Source: Ferdinandcohnia sp036962705 (GTDB lineage: Bacteria; Bacillota; Bacilli; Bacillales; Bacillaceae_L). From it: a DNA stretch of 64,000 nucleotides. This document shows positions 7,886 through 16,574 of the stretch, one piece after another; position 1 is the stretch's first letter; each line of letters opens with the position of its first letter. A program made the translations under genes and the position numbers. Where the stretch lies: NCBI RefSeq assembly GCF_036962705.1, contig NZ_JBALOQ010000013.1, forward strand, positions 1 to 64,000. Direction: 5' to 3'. Under the pieces are notes generated by a model. It was given only the letters and a program-made list of their open reading frames with translations. It did no database searches and was not told the origin of the DNA.

Positions 7886-8692
7886 TTACCCGAAACGACC
7901 TGTGATATAGTCTTCTGTGCGCTTGTCAGATGGGTTTGAGAACATTTTATCAGTTTTTGCATATTCGATGACTTCCCCACTAAGGAAAAATGCTGTTCTG
8001 TCAGAGATTCGTGCTGCTTGTTGCATGTTATGTGTAACGATAATGATACTAAAGTCTTTTTTCAGTTCTTGAACTAGTTCTTCAATTTTTAATGTTGAGA
8101 TCGGGTCAAGGGCAGAAGTTGGCTCATCCATTAGTATAACATCTGGTTCGATTGCTAAACATCTAGCAATACAAATTCTTTGTTGCTGTCCGCCTGATAG
8201 ACCATATGCATTCTCATTAAGTCGGTCTTTTACTTCATCCCAAATGGCTGCACCTCGTAAGCTTTTTTCTACAATTTCATCAAGCACCTTTTTATTTCGA
8301 ATTCCGTGGATTCTAGGACCATAGGCAATATTGTCGTAAATGGATTTTGGAAACGGATTTGGCTTTTGGAAAACCATTCCAACCTTTGTTCGAAGCTCTT
8401 CTTCTTTATAAGTCTTATCAAAAATATTTCTTTCTTTATATAAAATCTCTCCGGAAATTCGTACAATCGGTACTAGTTCAACCATACGGTTTAATGTTTT
8501 AATATAGGTTGATTTTCCACATCCTGACGGCCCAATGATCGCCGTCACTTCGTTTTCATATATAGGAAAGTTAATATTTTTTAACGCATGGTCTTCTCCA
8601 TACCAAAGGTTTAAATCCTTTGTATCATAAACAATTTTCTTATCAGTTTGATCTAAATTTATATTATTATTAGTAACTACTTTAAATGTCAT
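7886..8692 (-). CDS. pstB: Phosphate ABC transporter ATP-binding protein PstB
   Basis: Hydrolyses ATP to drive phosphate import with PstC and PstA at the inner face of the membrane. 268 residues. Walker A GPSGCGKST near 54-62, signature LSGGQQQRICIARCLA near 165-180, Walker B DVILMDEPTSALD near 185-197, and the switch His in IIIVTHNMQQAARISD. AGGGGAG precedes the ATG. Unlike its neighbours, which are tightly packed, pstB is separated from pstA by repeat A (8721-8830). Only one pstB is present. Confidence 0.97.
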   Translation of the reverse strand: MTFKVVTNNNINLDQTDKKIVYDTKDLNLWYGEDHALKNINFPIYENEVTAIIGPSGCGKSTYIKTLNRMVELVPIVRISGEILYKERNIFDKTYKEEELRTKVGMVFQKPNPFPKSIYDNIAYGPRIHGIRNKKVLDEIVEKSLRGAAIWDEVKDRLNENAYGLSGGQQQRICIARCLAIEPDVILMDEPTSALDPISTLKIEELVQELKKDFSIIIVTHNMQQAARISDRTAFFLSGEVIEYAKTDKMFSNPSDKRTEDYITGRFG

Positions 8693-8720
8693 CGTTTGAG
8701 TTTCTCCCCTTCAATTAAAC

Positions 8721-8830
8721 ATCAAATGCGCCTTGGCGTATTTGCGCCCGAAAATTCCCTTTGAAAAATCGTGGCATCCGCCGGAGGCTTTAACTTTTTT
8801 TGCAGAAGTGGCGGCTTCTGCAAAAATCAG
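8721..8830 (-). repeat. Dispersed structured repeat, copy A
   Basis: In transcript sense: terminal hairpin TTTTTGCAGAAG / CTTCTGCAAAAA, then the core AAAGCCTCCGGCGGATGCC, then CGATTTTT pairing loosely ahead, and the end GGGCGCAAATACGCCAAGGC. It lacks the inner TCGAGC hairpin of longer copies. It lies inside the pst operon between pstA and pstB, in the same sense as the message, and its first bases form or abut the pstA stop codon. Confidence 0.85.
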
Positions 8831-9715
8831 TTAGAACCTTCTTTGGAACTTATTTCGAATCAGAATTGCGATTGAATTCATTAAAAATAAGATGATTAAC
8901 AAAACAACAATTGCTGCTGCTGCTAGATTTGCGTATTCAGCAACAAGTGCAGAATCAAGTGTCCAATAATAAATTTGCATTGGCAGTACTGTGAACTTGT
9001 CAAAAATACTATCTGGAAATGGCATTAATAGTGCCGGAATTCCGAGCACGGTTAATGGAGCTGTTTCACCAACTGCTCTAGAAAGAGCCAAAATAACTCC
9101 TGTTAAAATTCCCGGTAACGACGCTGGTAATACAACATTTTTAATCGTTTGCCATTTTGTAGCTCCCATTCCGTATGAAGCTTCACGTAAAAAGTTAGGA
9201 ACAGCACGAATTGCTTCTTGACTTGCCACAACAACGATAGGAAGTACCAATAGTGACATTGTGAGTCCACCAGCTAATACAATATTTCCTAATCCAAATC
9301 CACGAACAAAAACAGTTAATCCTAAAATTCCAAATACGATTGAAGGAACACCTGCAAGGTTAGAAATATTTGTTTGAATAAAGCGTTGAAGGCGCCCTTT
9401 TGTAGCATACTCTTCAAGATAAATAGCTGTTCCAACACCAAGAAGAAGTGTAATTGGAGCTACAACGATCATTAACCAAAGGGTTCCAAGAATTGCGCCC
9501 ATAACCCCAGCATTTTCAGCAACAGTTGATAATTTATTTGTTAAAAATTGAAGGTCGATCCAACCAAGACTTTGGGAAATGACACGATAAAAAAGGATTA
9601 ATAAAACGACTAAACTAAAAAGTATTGAGATTAAAAATACGGTTTTTGCAATTTTATTTATTGTTAAACGTGTATTAAGTTTCTTTTGCACCTGTTCTGC
9701 ATTTACATATTTCAT
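8831..9715 (-). CDS. pstA: Phosphate ABC transporter permease PstA
   Basis: One of the two membrane subunits of the phosphate importer. About 294 residues with six membrane helices (roughly 20-45, 75-100, 120-145, 150-170, 195-225, 260-285). The binding-protein-dependent permease EAA loop is visible as EASYGMGATKWQTIKNVVLP around 180-200. A longer frame starts inside pstC, but AGGAGG sits just before ATG 9715 (MKYVNAEQVQKK), so that start is used. The gap to pstC is one base. The stop codon TAA is shared with the first bases of repeat A. Confidence 0.95.
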   Translation of the reverse strand: MKYVNAEQVQKKLNTRLTINKIAKTVFLISILFSLVVLLILFYRVISQSLGWIDLQFLTNKLSTVAENAGVMGAILGTLWLMIVVAPITLLLGVGTAIYLEEYATKGRLQRFIQTNISNLAGVPSIVFGILGLTVFVRGFGLGNIVLAGGLTMSLLVLPIVVVASQEAIRAVPNFLREASYGMGATKWQTIKNVVLPASLPGILTGVILALSRAVGETAPLTVLGIPALLMPFPDSIFDKFTVLPMQIYYWTLDSALVAEYANLAAAAIVVLLIILFLMNSIAILIRNKFQRRF

Positions 9716-9716
9716 T

Positions 9717-10658
9717 TTAATATTCCTCCTTAAACTTGCGAGAAATATATTGTGCAAGTAAGTTCATAACTAATGTAAATACGAATAGTGTAATAGCTAC
9801 AGCATATAAACTATAATATAAAGTTGATCCAGCAGGTGCATCACCACTATTGACTTCAACAATATAAGAAGTCATTGTTTGCATTGATTGAGTAAGATCA
9901 AACGTAAAGTTTTTAGTACTTCCACTTGCAAGAGTAACAATCATGGTTTCACCAATTGCTCTGGATATACCCAGAACAAAAGAAGCTATGATTCCAGACA
10001 TTGCAGCAGGAATAACAACCTTCCAGGTTACTTCAAGCTTTGTTGAGCCAAGACCAAGTGCTCCTTCTCTCATGGAATTTGGAACTGAGCTCATTGCATC
10101 CTCCGAAAGAGAGGCGACCATTGGAATGATCATTATTCCCATTACAATACCTGGACTGAGAATATTGGTCGGTTCAAGACCAGGAATAATAAATTGTAAT
10201 AGAGGCGTCATGAACGTTAATGCAAAGAAACCATAGACAATCGTCGGAATTCCTGCAAGAATTTCTAGAATTGGCTTTAAAATTCTTCTAACTCGGTCTG
10301 AAGCATATTCACTTAAATAAATAGCTGACATCAAACCGATTGGAATTGCGACAAACATTGCTATAGTCGATGAAATAACTGTTCCTGTTATTAGAGGTAA
10401 AACCCCGAACTGAGCATTGTCACCGAGGGGTTTTAAGACGGTACCAGTATAGAAATCGAGAAACGGTACACGTTTAAAAAATTCGAATGTTTCAAAAAGA
10501 AGTGTAAAGACGATACCAATTGTAGTTAATATGGAGATAATCGCAATTAAAAGCAATCCTTTCGGAATTACTTTTTCAATCAATGAGTTCATACTTTTAT
10601 TGCTTTTATTTTTAGCAATCAGCTCGCGTACATTTAAAGCTTTAGAACCTTCCTTCAT
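9717..10658 (-). CDS. pstC: Phosphate ABC transporter permease PstC
   Basis: Partner of PstA in the membrane channel. 313 residues: a soluble N-terminus of about 30 residues, then six membrane helices. The permease EAA motif reads REGALGLGSTKLEVTWKVVI around 195-215, followed by the conserved GISRAIGETM. GGGAG precedes the ATG. It is separated from pstS by about 110 bases that include a strong stem-loop without a U-tract. Confidence 0.96.
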   Translation of the reverse strand: MKEGSKALNVRELIAKNKSNKSMNSLIEKVIPKGLLLIAIISILTTIGIVFTLLFETFEFFKRVPFLDFYTGTVLKPLGDNAQFGVLPLITGTVISSTIAMFVAIPIGLMSAIYLSEYASDRVRRILKPILEILAGIPTIVYGFFALTFMTPLLQFIIPGLEPTNILSPGIVMGIMIIPMVASLSEDAMSSVPNSMREGALGLGSTKLEVTWKVVIPAAMSGIIASFVLGISRAIGETMIVTLASGSTKNFTFDLTQSMQTMTSYIVEVNSGDAPAGSTLYYSLYAVAITLFVFTLVMNLLAQYISRKFKEEY

Positions 10659-10726
10659 GACAAACTCCCTTCAATCCATTTCAGGATTTATAAAGACCAA
10701 AATTATTTTTTCTATCTATAACTAGG

Positions 10727-10760
10727 TTGAAGATGAGAGCAAAGCTGCTCTCATCTTCAA
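10727..10760. other. Strong stem-loop between pstS and pstC
   Basis: A perfect 14 bp stem (TTGAAGATGAGAGC with its complement) and 6-base loop, about ten bases after the pstS stop. On the minus strand it is not followed by a U-tract, so it is better read as an mRNA-stabilising or processing structure than as a simple terminator. It would let pstS mRNA accumulate above the rest of the operon. Confidence 0.75.
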
Positions 10761-10770
10761 TTTAAAATTT

Positions 10771-11754
10771 TTATTTTAAACCTTCTAATTCTCCAACTAC
10801 CTTTTGTAATTCATCTTCTGGAAGTGGAGCGAATCCAGTTTCTGCTGCTACTTCAGCTGCATTTTTCATTGTGTAGATTGCATAGTCTAATACTTGTGGC
10901 TTTTCTTTCGCCATATTTACATTTAGGTAAGTAAATACTGGTCTTGTAAATGGAGCGTAGTCACCATCTTCACTAATTGTATCTGTACTTGGTTCTATAG
11001 GACCGTTACCAAAATCAATTTTCACAATTTTAACTTTGTCTTTGTTGTTTACTGCATAACCATAACCAAAGAACCCAATTGCATTTTCATCCTTAGATAC
11101 TAAATCTACTAATGTAGAGTATTCTTGTTGTAGATTTGCATCAGCTCTTAAATCTTGCTCATCTAAAATGTTTTCCCAGAAGAATTCATACGTACCGTGG
11201 TTTTCATTTGGTCCGTAAGCTTTAATTGGCTCACTTGGGAAACCTTCACGAACATCTGACCAATTTGTTTTACCAGCACTTGCAAGGAAAATATCAATTA
11301 CTTCTTGTTGAGTTAGTTCTTCTGCCCAATCGTTGTTAGGATGTACAACGAATGTTAGTCCATCAAGAGCTACCTTTAATTCTTTTACATCAATTCCTAG
11401 CTCTTCAGCAGTTGCTGCTTCTTCATCTTTAATTACACGTGATGCGTCGTTAAAGTCTGTTCCGCCTTCTTCAACTAAGAACTTTTTGAATCCTGCACTT
11501 GTTCCAGCGCGACTTACTTCTACTGATACACCTTCTTGTTCATTTAACATATAATTTTCTGCCATTTTAGACATGAAAGGAAATACTGTTCCAGATCCAT
11601 CAATTACTACGCTGCCTTCTAATTCAGCACTTTCAGTTTCGCTTCCTGTTTGAGGTTCTTCTTTTTCTGTGCTGCCTTCATTTCCACCACATGCTGCTAA
11701 TACAAGCAGTGCGAAAGTAATCATTGCTAAACCTAAAAACTTAATGCGTTTCAT
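10771..11754 (-). CDS. pstS: Phosphate-binding lipoprotein PstS
   Basis: High-affinity phosphate receptor on the outer face of the membrane. 327 residues: basic N-terminus, hydrophobic helix and lipobox LAAC with Cys near 21, then a Ser/Glu-rich linker (GGNEGSTEKEEP). The mature domain begins VVIDGSGTVFPF, the phosphate-binding SGT loop. SRAGTSAGFK and AYGPNENHGTYEF line the rest of the pocket. First gene of the pst operon, with AAAGGAA before the ATG. Expression should be induced by phosphate starvation through the Pho box 100 bases upstream. Confidence 0.97.
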   Translation of the reverse strand: MKRIKFLGLAMITFALLVLAACGGNEGSTEKEEPQTGSETESAELEGSVVIDGSGTVFPFMSKMAENYMLNEQEGVSVEVSRAGTSAGFKKFLVEEGGTDFNDASRVIKDEEAATAEELGIDVKELKVALDGLTFVVHPNNDWAEELTQQEVIDIFLASAGKTNWSDVREGFPSEPIKAYGPNENHGTYEFFWENILDEQDLRADANLQQEYSTLVDLVSKDENAIGFFGYGYAVNNKDKVKIVKIDFGNGPIEPSTDTISEDGDYAPFTRPVFTYLNVNMAKEKPQVLDYAIYTMKNAAEVAAETGFAPLPEDELQKVVGELEGLK

Positions 11755-11827
11755 TTCCTTTATTCCCCCTAAGAGTGAGTTTGTCTTGCTTTTGACTTGC
11801 TTTGTCTTACATGATTAGAATAATCTC

Positions 11828-11833
11828 ATTCTA
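11828..11833 (-). promoter_or_regulatory. Candidate -10 element of the pst promoter
   Basis: TAGAAT on the minus strand, placed 20 bases downstream of the Pho box. There is no good -35 hexamer, which is usual for PhoP-activated promoters. Assigned from position only. Confidence 0.45.
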
Positions 11834-11853
11834 TTAATCTCGTATGAATTGAA

Positions 11854-11880
11854 TGTAAAGGTTTTGTAAATTTGCGTAAA
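11854..11880 (-). promoter_or_regulatory. Pho box (PhoP-binding direct repeats)
   Basis: Three TTTACA-like hexamers on the minus strand (TTTACG, TTTACA, TTTACA) at spacings of 10 and 11 bases. The established PhoP box of Bacillus is TT(A/C/T)ACA repeated with about 5 bases between units. It lies upstream of pstS, so the operon should respond to PhoP under phosphate limitation. Confidence 0.75.
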
Positions 11881-11933
11881 ATGATGAATTTACCCTTTTT
11901 TTGTCGATGTTAAATCCATTTAATTGTATAGAA

Positions 11934-11963
11934 AAAAGCCTAACGAAATCGCTAGGCTTAACT
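11934..11963 (-). terminator. Terminator of pbpA
   Basis: Stem AAGCCTA.CGA / TCG.TAGGCTT (one mismatch) directly after the pbpA stop, followed by TTTTTTC on the minus strand. It isolates pbpA from the pst promoter region. Confidence 0.85.
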
Positions 11964-11966
11964 TGA

Positions 11967-14102
11967 TTATGATTCAGTTTCTTCAGTTTGGGCTTCATTC
12001 TCTGGTGTTTCTTGCTGTGAATCTTCATCTGGTGTATCTGATATTTGTTGTGGTTGCGTTGCTCTCTTTTCTTTTAGTTCAAAATATTTGTCTAATATTG
12101 CTTCCCCAACTTTATTGTTCATCGTATGGGATGTGTTTCCATAATATGCGTATGGGATGACTACAGCGAAAGCTACCTCTGGATTATCAAATGGTGCATA
12201 ACCAACAAGTGTACTATTTACTGCTTCCACACCCTTGATAAACGATTGGGCGGAACCTGTTTTTCCAGCAGCGTTATATGGTTTACCCGCAAATGTACTC
12301 CGAGCTGTACCTCCAGATCCTTGAAAAACTAGTTTAAATCCTTGTTGAACCCTATCAAAATATTTCTGATCTATATCAAGTTTGTTTAAAACGGTTGGTT
12401 CAAATGGCTGTTGAATTGGACCTAACTCATTTTCTTCCAACGTTGGTTGATGAATTTCTCTTACTATCTTAGGTTGCATTCTATATCCATCATTCGCAAT
12501 CGTGGACACATACTGTGCTAATTGTAAGGTTGTATACGTATCGTACTGGCCAATCCCTAAGTCCATAAGGAAACCAGCATTAAGATCAGATCCTAAAACT
12601 CCTGTAGCTTCTCCAGGTAAATCAATTCCTGTCTTTACACCTAAACCAAACTGACCGAAATAATTTCTAACAGTCCGAAAGGCATCATAATCAATGGAAA
12701 TAGGTTGGCCATAAACATAATTTCCACCAGCTAAATCAAGGAACGTCCTAAACATATATACGTTCGATGACATTTCAAGTGCTTTTAGATCATTCGTCGG
12801 TCCTAAAGTTTTCCAAGATCCCTTTAGAGAGCCTTCTCTTCCAATTTTCATTGGTGAATCATAGTACATAGAACCAATATCAATTACACCCGTATCATAT
12901 CCTGTTAACATAGTGGCACCTTTGACAGCAGATCCCATTTCATAGGCAGCGTTCATTGTACCTAATGCATAATCCTGAAACTCCATTGTGCCGTCTTCCC
13001 CTCTTGTATAAACCTTTCCAGCCATACTTAAAATTTCGCCTGTATTGGGGTTCATCATGACGACAAATGCACGGTCAAGATATTGTGTCCCATTCATCTG
13101 TTTATGGGCTAACATCTGATCTTCTATAATTTGTTCAACAGCTTGTTGAAGCTCCATATCAATGGTTAGAACAAGGTCACTACCTCTTTGACCTTCAGAT
13201 TTTACAATTGTTTCTTGAACGGCATTCCCTTTGATAACATATTCTACTTTGGCCTTCTGACCATGCAACACAGATTCATATTGTGCCTCTAAATAACTCA
13301 ATCCAACACGGTCATTTCGGTTGTAGCCTCTGGCTAAATAATAATCCAGTTTATCATTTGGTAGTCCTTCATCAGTATCAGAGATTCTGCCAAGGATTGT
13401 TTTTAAAGTGTTATCAAATTTATAATCTCTTATCCAATCCGTTGTGGTATTGACACCTGGTAAATTTTCAAGATTTTCACTAACAACAGCATATTCCTCT
13501 GATGTAACATCCTCATTTTTTACAATTTGCGGAACAAGTGCGTAGCCCTTTGTCATTTCTCGGAAGATAGCAGCTACTTCTAGCTCGGCTTCGGTAATCT
13601 GATTAATGTCTTTTTCGGTTATTCGTTCAATTTGAAGTTTATAAATTTCTTTATTTGATAATTCAAGTTCCCCATCTTCTATTTTCTCCAATTCTTGCTT
13701 TACCTTTTCTTTTGCTTCATCTGGATGTTTAAGCATCCAAAAGTCCTTTAGATCACGCTCTTTCACTTTGTCCGGCTTCATTTCAATAAGTGTCGCAAGT
13801 GTTTCTGCAACCTTTAATACTTCTTCTTGCTTTGTCCCCCTAGCCCTAGTGTACGTGATGGCATTTAAAGCTTTATTATCAACTATGACATTTCCATTTT
13901 TGTCATAAATCTTACCACGTGGTACAGGAAGATTTACAGTATCATTTTCTGTCTTATCTACTTCCTTTTGAAATTTCTCACCGTGAACAATTTGAACAAC
14001 CCCAAGTCGCAATATTAGGGCTGAAAAAAGTAAAAAGACAGCAAAAAATAACATATTAAGACGGAAGGGAACATGTGATTTTTTCTTTTTAATCATTATC
14101 AT
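11967..14102 (-). CDS. pbpA: Penicillin-binding protein 2A (transpeptidase)
   Basis: Class B high-molecular-weight PBP that cross-links peptidoglycan during rod elongation, anchored in the membrane with the enzyme domain outside. About 711 residues: basic tail and one membrane helix (10-35), PBP dimer domain (55-310, VPRGKIYDKNG) and transpeptidase domain (about 345-670). Catalytic Ser and Lys are in GSAVKG, the second motif is SSN in MSSNVYM, and the third is KTG in AAGKTGSAQ. The C-terminal 35 residues are an acidic, Gln-rich tail. AAAGGTAG favours the second of three possible in-frame starts. Position beside pstS matches B. subtilis pbpA. Confidence 0.95.
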   Translation of the reverse strand: MIMIKKKKSHVPFRLNMLFFAVFLLFSALILRLGVVQIVHGEKFQKEVDKTENDTVNLPVPRGKIYDKNGNVIVDNKALNAITYTRARGTKQEEVLKVAETLATLIEMKPDKVKERDLKDFWMLKHPDEAKEKVKQELEKIEDGELELSNKEIYKLQIERITEKDINQITEAELEVAAIFREMTKGYALVPQIVKNEDVTSEEYAVVSENLENLPGVNTTTDWIRDYKFDNTLKTILGRISDTDEGLPNDKLDYYLARGYNRNDRVGLSYLEAQYESVLHGQKAKVEYVIKGNAVQETIVKSEGQRGSDLVLTIDMELQQAVEQIIEDQMLAHKQMNGTQYLDRAFVVMMNPNTGEILSMAGKVYTRGEDGTMEFQDYALGTMNAAYEMGSAVKGATMLTGYDTGVIDIGSMYYDSPMKIGREGSLKGSWKTLGPTNDLKALEMSSNVYMFRTFLDLAGGNYVYGQPISIDYDAFRTVRNYFGQFGLGVKTGIDLPGEATGVLGSDLNAGFLMDLGIGQYDTYTTLQLAQYVSTIANDGYRMQPKIVREIHQPTLEENELGPIQQPFEPTVLNKLDIDQKYFDRVQQGFKLVFQGSGGTARSTFAGKPYNAAGKTGSAQSFIKGVEAVNSTLVGYAPFDNPEVAFAVVIPYAYYGNTSHTMNNKVGEAILDKYFELKEKRATQPQQISDTPDEDSQQETPENEAQTEETES

Positions 14103-14156
14103 CAACTACCTTTATTTTTTCCTATTACTAATTTTATCATTGCACTGATTCTTATG

Positions 14157-14190
14157 AATAAAAAAACACCTAGCCAGGCTAGGTGCCTTT
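14157..14190 (-). terminator. Terminator of the YqgE-like transporter gene
   Basis: CACCTAG ccagg CTAGGTG hairpin followed on the minus strand by seven T residues. Because it lies beyond repeat B, the repeat would be transcribed in the 3' untranslated region of the transporter message. Confidence 0.85.
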
Positions 14191-14240
14191 ATCTTCTATT
14201 GTAAAAGAAACTCAAACTTTTTTCCATGATAAAAAATGCT

Positions 14241-14355
14241 AAATCAAATACGCCTTGCGTATTTGCCGCCCAGATTTTCCGAGCTTTCTCGAAACTTCCT
14301 CTGAAAATCTGAGGCACCGGAGGGAACTTGATTCAGCGCATGCTGAATCAAGTTA
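14241..14355 (-). repeat. Dispersed structured repeat, copy B
   Basis: In transcript sense it begins TAACTTGATTCAGC, pairs with GCTGAATCAAGTT, continues CCCTCCGGTGCCTCAGATTTT, holds an inner TTTCGAG / CTCGGAAA hairpin closed by CAGATTTT and AAAATCTG, and ends GGCAAATACGCAAGGCGTAT. The TAA at its first bases is the stop codon of the upstream transporter gene. Same sense as the message. Confidence 0.85.
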
Positions 14356-15639
14356 GGCAGTCGAGCCACCTTCGCCTTCGATTAGTTTTCGGTTTGCAGC
14401 CGATTTTGATTGAACTGCACCAGCTGCATCGAGAGTTTTAATTCGTCTGATTGGAAAATAAAGTAGTACATGACCTGCACCGACCACGGCTAGAAGAATT
14501 GGAATGCTTTGTTTTTCATCAAAGAATGTGACTGCGAATAGGAATAGTACAATGGATAAAATCCTACCGAGATTTAAATAGATTTCCCTAACGACTACAT
14601 ATTCGATCCTCATCTCTTTTGCGTTCCACCCTTTGCCAATTACATCATAGGTTAAAGAATTATATGGAACAAGCAAAATTGGATATGCAGCCCCAATAAT
14701 TACACCATATAAAATCAGCCTTGCATAGGTTACATCAAAAAGAATCGCAAATATAGCAAGATAAACCATTAAACCACCAACAAGAATTGCTTTTTTGCGC
14801 ATTTTCTTTTTGATTAACCTCGTTGCTAAGAAATAAAACAAAAAGGATACGGCTGAATTAATTAAACCAAATTTCCCTAAAGCTAGCTCGCTCCCGGTTG
14901 CAACGAATACAAATACGGAGATGACAAACACAAATGTCCCTTCACGAATTCCTTGGAAAAAATGTGCATGTAGGATATTCTTCCAATTTGAATTATTTTT
15001 TCGTTCGTTAAGAATTCGTCTGAAAACAAAATCCCCTTCGGCACTTCGCCTTTTTAAGAAAAAGCTTAGCACAACTGCACCGGCAAACAACCCTAAGGAT
15101 ATTCCAAAAATGACGGTATAGCCAGTAAAGCTTTCCATTGAAGAAATGATGATTCCCGCTGCAATAGGACCAATCATTCCAGCAAACGAACCAAGCAATC
15201 CTAAAAATCCGTTGAAAAAGTCTCGCGTTTCAGGTTCTGTAATTTCAAAGGTTAAGACATTAAAGGCTAGCCAGTAAAATCCATAACCTATCCCAAGCAG
15301 CGCTCCTAAAATTAATAAATAGTGTGAAGCATTTTCACCAATCCATAAAACAGTGATATAAAAAATGGCTAAGAATGAAACTCCAAGCCTTAGTACAATC
15401 ACTCTATCTATTTTTTTTGCCCACCTACCCGCAAGGATAAAAGTTAAAGGCTGTAGGACGACAACTGCTAAATTATATAAGCCTAAATCTTTAAAATCTC
15501 CTGACTGCTTCCATAAATATACGTTCACGAATGTGTTTGATAAAGCGATACTTAGTGCATATAATCCACCAATGACAAGTAACAAAATTAAATCCCTGTG
15601 TATGGGTACATCACCGAGTACCTTTTTAAAACGAAACAT
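14353..15639 (-). CDS. yqgE: Major facilitator superfamily transporter, YqgE-like
   Basis: A 428-residue membrane protein with 12 predicted helices and the MFS layout of two six-helix halves joined by a basic loop near 195-225 (KRRSAEGDFVFRRILNERKN). The first-half loop GRWAKKIDRVIVLRLG resembles the MFS motif A position. Substrate unknown. Name from synteny between sodA and pbpA and from length. GGGGAG precedes the ATG. The C-terminal tail (KSAANRKLIEGEGGSTA) ends exactly where repeat B begins. Confidence 0.88.
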   Translation of the reverse strand: MFRFKKVLGDVPIHRDLILLLVIGGLYALSIALSNTFVNVYLWKQSGDFKDLGLYNLAVVVLQPLTFILAGRWAKKIDRVIVLRLGVSFLAIFYITVLWIGENASHYLLILGALLGIGYGFYWLAFNVLTFEITEPETRDFFNGFLGLLGSFAGMIGPIAAGIIISSMESFTGYTVIFGISLGLFAGAVVLSFFLKRRSAEGDFVFRRILNERKNNSNWKNILHAHFFQGIREGTFVFVISVFVFVATGSELALGKFGLINSAVSFLFYFLATRLIKKKMRKKAILVGGLMVYLAIFAILFDVTYARLILYGVIIGAAYPILLVPYNSLTYDVIGKGWNAKEMRIEYVVVREIYLNLGRILSIVLFLFAVTFFDEKQSIPILLAVVGAGHVLLYFPIRRIKTLDAAGAVQSKSAANRKLIEGEGGSTA

Positions 15640-15751
15640 TTGCTGACTCCCCTTTTTTATCTACACTCATTATTGTGTGATAAAAAAAAGGAGATATACT
15701 TAGAAAAACACTAAGTGGGACGTATGCTAAGCACTAAAAAACAGCAGACAA

Positions 15752-15779
15752 AAAGCCAGTGGACGAATCCACTGGCTTT
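15752..15779 (-). terminator. Terminator of sodA
   Basis: Perfect 12 bp stem AAAGCCAGTGGA / TCCACTGGCTTT with a 4-base loop, then TTTTTG in the minus-strand transcript, starting eight bases after the sodA stop. Confidence 0.9.
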
Positions 15780-15787
15780 AGTCATCA

Positions 15788-16396
15788 TTATTTTCCTGAG
15801 TTGTAACGGTTTGCTACTTCTTCCCAATTTACTACATTGAAGAATGCAGAAATGTAATCAGGACGACGGTTTTGATAGTTTAGGTAGTAAGCATGCTCCC
15901 AAACATCTAATCCAAGAATTGGAGTTTTTCCTTCCATTAATGGAGAGTCTTGGTTTGGAGTGCTTGTTACTTCAAGCTCACCGTTGTTAACAGCTAACCA
16001 AGCCCAACCAGAACCGAAACGAGTTGTAGCTGCTTTAGAGAACTCGTCTTTGAATGCTTCAAAGCTTCCGAATTTGCTGTTGATAGCTTCAGCTAATTCG
16101 CCAGTTGGCTCACCGCCACCATTTGGAGAAAGAATAGTCCAGAATAAGCTGTGGTTTGCATGCCCACCACCATTGTTTCTTACTGCTGTACGGATATCTT
16201 CTGGAACAGCATCAAGATTAGAAACTAGTTCTTCAACTGATTTACCTTCTAAATCAGCTTTACCAGCAATCGCATTGTTTACATTAGTAATGTAAGTGTT
16301 GTGGTGCTTAGTGTGGTGAATGTTCATTGTTTCCTTGTCAATGTGTGGTTCTAATGCATCATAAGCATAAGGTAATTGTGGTAATTCGTATGCCAT
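15788..16396 (-). CDS. sodA: Superoxide dismutase, Mn/Fe type
   Basis: Disproportionates superoxide in the cytoplasm. 202 residues, standard length. The metal ligands are all visible: His27 (NIHHTKHH), His82 (HANHSLFW), Asp164 and His168 in DVWEHAYYL. Residues GSGWAWL near 129-134 favour the Mn-type family in Bacillus; metal choice cannot be read directly. A frame opens 24 codons earlier, but AGGAGG lies just before the ATG of MAYELPQLPYAYD. It has its own promoter and a palindrome in its leader. Confidence 0.97.
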   Translation of the reverse strand: MAYELPQLPYAYDALEPHIDKETMNIHHTKHHNTYITNVNNAIAGKADLEGKSVEELVSNLDAVPEDIRTAVRNNGGGHANHSLFWTILSPNGGGEPTGELAEAINSKFGSFEAFKDEFSKAATTRFGSGWAWLAVNNGELEVTSTPNQDSPLMEGKTPILGLDVWEHAYYLNYQNRRPDYISAFFNVVNWEEVANRYNSGK

Positions 16397-16438
16397 GGTA
16401 AATTCCTCCTTAAAAATATATGTAATATTGAACCCTTT

Positions 16439-16456
16439 GAAAACGAATTCGCTTTC
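16439..16456. promoter_or_regulatory. Imperfect palindrome in the sodA leader
   Basis: GAAAACGAATTCGCTTTC, a near-perfect 18-base inverted repeat (one mismatched pair). It lies between the predicted transcription start and the ribosome-binding site. It could be an operator; no regulator is identified. Confidence 0.4.
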
Positions 16457-16473
16457 ATTAGCCCTCACTTGTT

Positions 16474-16502
16474 AGATTACCAAAATTAGTATAATCTTTC
16501 AA
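16474..16502 (-). promoter_or_regulatory. SigA-type promoter of sodA
   Basis: TTGAAA, 17-base spacer, TAATCT on the minus strand. The predicted start near 16467 gives a leader of about 70 bases containing the palindrome at 16439-16456. Confidence 0.65.
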
Positions 16503-16574
16503 ATAAAACGCTCTGTTATTAAGTAATACACCAACACCAGATTTTATAGTTCCCTTGAAAAGAAGAAGTTATCC

